From the NCBI GenBank assembly GCA_002085385.1, contig NATO01000091.1, positions 1 to 7,861 on the forward strand: a stretch of DNA of 7,861 bases, written 5' to 3'. This stretch comes from a candidate division Zixibacteria bacterium 4484_93. GTDB lineage: Bacteria; UBP14; UBA6098; 4484-93. Positions 6,901 to 7,861 of this stretch are shown here, piece after piece (positions within the stretch are counted from its first letter, which is position 1; each line of letters opens with the position of its first letter). The notes beneath the pieces were generated by a model. It was not told the origin of the DNA, ran no database searches, and worked only from the letters and a program-made list of their open reading frames with translations. A program made the translations under genes and the position numbers.

Positions 6901-7861
6901 AGATAGGCATACGGTCTATCGAGATGGACGGTCAGTTGCCAGGAAGCATAGTCCATACCATAGTCTCCACCAATGACCGTTCCCCAGCAGTATGGTGTAG
7001 AATGAGCCGCAGCGGGTCCCGTTCCAGAGGGCGTTCCCCACTCCCAGAAAGCACCTTCACCCACAACAAAACCGCCATCATCCGTATCAAAGTCCTCTGT
7101 CCAGTCGGGGGTCTGCGGGTCGAGGATAATGTCGGCAACATAAGTCGTCTCATTGGAGACAACCTCCACATCATATACCACCTCTACGCCATACCCAGGA
7201 TATGAGGCGACTATTGAGTATCTTCCCGATTCGAGAGGTCCAGCGAGGTAGGCTCCTCCCGTGGCGGTATAGAGGAGAGTATCGTGTGTGCCACCGATAT
7301 CTATAGCAATCCAGGGGTCACCATAGGGACCGGTATCGGAGAGGTCGGCAAGACCTTGTATATATCCTATCGGCATCGGCTCGAGCACAAAATTCACAAA
7401 TGCTGTATCGTCGAGAGCCACAGATACACCATAAGCAGTATCTGGATAGAAACCGGGGCAGGATGCAACCACGGTATATGAGCCGGGCGGAACGGATATC
7501 GAGTAATCGCCCGTCGGTGACGCAGAATGGGTAGCTCTCCCGAGCTCAACAACAAGCACCTCTGCTCCTCCGTTGTCCGTTCTACCGACAAGGTTCACAT
7601 TGCCGGCAATCACCGCGTGATGCGGTTCGACAGGAACAAACTCGATGGCACTCTGGTCCTCAAGTCCGTCTGCCTCGGTGTCATAAGTTCCATTATAAAC
7701 ATACTGGGTGTATTCCGCATCATCTCTCCTTACACCAACGGTAGAAGATGTCAGAACTCCGGAGGCAATGGTCTTATACTTGACTATAAGCTCGCCGTTA
7801 TCCCCCGGAACGGGAGCGGAAGGATAAGCAGGGTCAATAAGTATCACCTCAAAGGTGGAGG
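3942..7861 (-). CDS. Giant multidomain surface protein with T9SS type A sorting domain (5' end outside window)
   Basis: The frame is open through the right edge; the first possible start inside (GTG at 7847) has no ribosome binding site and sits within a domain, so the true start lies upstream. Numbering from that GTG gives 1301 residues. About 1-58: FEVILIDPAYPSAP...GELIVKYKT and TQYVYNGTY, a segment like one I recall next to C25 or S8 peptidase domains. About 78-156, 161-243 and 426-504: three carboxypeptidase-regulatory-like beta domains (for example PPGSYTVVASCPGF, ESGRYSIVASYPGYG). About 249-424: a MAM or immune-inhibitor-A-like jelly-roll, EDFDTDDGGF to GWYLDDFEGYGW. About 505-545 and 785-848: two halves of an Ig-like domain around a propeller-like region (545-785). 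From 854: the WNLISVPV module shared with the next gene. About 1210-1301: T9SS type A tail, YALSQNYPNPFN, TPVATGVYLYKL, KKMILLK. Whether a catalytic domain exists upstream cannot be seen. Confidence 0.92.
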   Translation of the reverse strand, partial: STFEVILIDPAYPSAPVPGDNGELIVKYKTIASGVLTSSTVGVRRDDAEYTQYVYNGTYDTEADGLEDQSAIEFVPVEPHHAVIAGNVNLVGRTDNGGAEVLVVELGRATHSASPTGDYSISVPPGSYTVVASCPGFYPDTAYGVSVALDDTAFVNFVLEPMPIGYIQGLADLSDTGPYGDPWIAIDIGGTHDTLLYTATGGAYLAGPLESGRYSIVASYPGYGVEVVYDVEVVSNETTYVADIILDPQTPDWTEDFDTDDGGFVVGEGAFWEWGTPSGTGPAAAHSTPYCWGTVIGGDYGMDYASWQLTVHLDRPYAYLSFWHWYDMENYLTTGYDGGVILVSTDNGDNWWLHYPEGGYPTVISTSFGNVLGGLPAYSGSSSGWEQVWLDLSVYEGNATDIMFWFASDGSVNNYPGWYLDDFEGYGWPTGAVKGYVVDIETHEPVYNARVKCGPGVTYSGTGGEFFLDNVPAGAKQVVGTKMGYFPGFAAANVYEGDTTEVIIRMTPLHLTPSDHITGEVTYGTVDSVPVTICNPTDQPIEIYVSPEAIMPFTKSLSFDDGISASCVDRSLSRTLATGDIVDSFRVDPLAGIVTDWGIGIQNDNYYWVTDMATNRFFKFSTADGSFTGEVAYAYWLPDTAIALNLTDPAHIWDQMGEFGIAYDPVEDVFYLGSSDYFMYGGVLLGTPIYKVRGKSWPNPGTIIDSLNYFYTGGLAFHPGRRTIWVAELGMDICYEMDFENKRIISSFTLPGDGSGLFSTGGLDIDSEGRFWFHSRVTHYVYIIDSGHATLPNGLSVYPPAGVIPPGECYTFYIIYDGSLDLIPGTYEFPIYIFLDDDESPNAFIATIEVNPAIHKDWNLISVPVEAEPNNVSMQLRDDISPWYADPWRSLIYKYDSEDREFVVPTSFDIGTGYFLWSWFDDSHFDVSGEPFTRDTTFVLPYTEASTGWYMMGNPYSKLVDWHAVCDDPEFSGMGTSYYVWLGDQWGFYYYNPATGIGFGVPAGMVDRMLDPWVGVWVQVSDVEEGGVLPFRFEGGVPLAKTTGTRLFKRTVVVDNIGIEIVASRAGMEDPCVMATSEGASDGFDPYYDMRHIPAGFVPSGQTFISYFVASDSVLAVDNKAPLETSVPKVWSFHIEAYGDVTSLGTMTISWPTDGELFVPTEGYSVILHDISTGADVNMVEEPSYTFHESGDTRDFEIVVTRIATEVEQPAIPATYALSQNYPNPFNAATAVNYALPEDADVVLEIYNLLGQKVVTLLNETQEAGYYSIIWDGMDAKGTPVATGVYLYKLRAGNFVETKKMILLK

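Noticed and set aside
1..7861. Frequent CTCGAG/ATCGAG-type words across the window
   Set aside because: They occur in all genes and fit codon preference (Leu CTC, Glu GAG, Ser TCG) rather than a spaced repeat or a regulatory motif.
1..7861. tRNA, rRNA, CRISPR or insertion sequence
   Set aside because: No spaced direct repeats, transposase-like frame, terminal inverted repeats or cloverleaf-like sequence was seen; coding density leaves almost no room for them.

Overview
The window reads entirely on the minus strand, so the biological order runs from high to low coordinates. It looks like a Gram-negative-type bacterium of the FCB superphylum or a related candidate phylum (for example WOR-3/Stahlbacteria, Cloacimonadota or Marinimicrobia). 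The reasons are two large extracellular beta-rich proteins ending in type IX secretion (T9SS type A, FlgD-like) C-terminal domains of the YPNPFN type, strong AAGGAGGT ribosome binding sites, and dense gene packing. The phylum is inferred; no marker gene here settles it.

Layout in direction of transcription: (1) 7861-3942, the C-terminal 1305 or so residues of a giant multidomain surface protein whose start lies outside the window. (2) 3898-3923, a strong GC hairpin in the intergenic gap. (3) 3874-2555, a 439-residue secreted protein with a TTG start, which is a compact paralogue of the last third of the giant protein. (4) 2537-2364, a 57-residue protein with a signal peptide, a short Pro/Gly/Ser linker, one membrane helix and a basic tail, the layout of an exosortase substrate reduced to its minimum. 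(5) 2321-2344, a hairpin in a pyrimidine-rich leader. (6) 2303-1770, a small exosortase with visible Cys/Arg/His catalytic residues. (7) 1783-1277, a four-helix membrane protein overlapping the exosortase gene, probably its partner. (8) 1280-399, YicC, joined to the partner by an ATGA overlap. (9) 376-349, a near-consensus sigma-70-type promoter. (10) 310-1, the N-terminal half of guanylate kinase (gmk).

How it fits together: genes 1-4 encode exported proteins, and genes 6-7 look like a protein-sorting enzyme and its membrane partner. The most interesting reading is a compact, possibly dedicated exosortase system (tiny candidate substrate, exosortase, associated membrane protein). It sits directly downstream of T9SS-type surface proteins and is wired by overlapping reading frames into the conserved yicC-gmk housekeeping pair. 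gmk appears to have its own promoter. No tRNA, rRNA, CRISPR array, insertion sequence or canonical terminator with a U-tract was seen. No gene-free stretch exceeds 88 bases.
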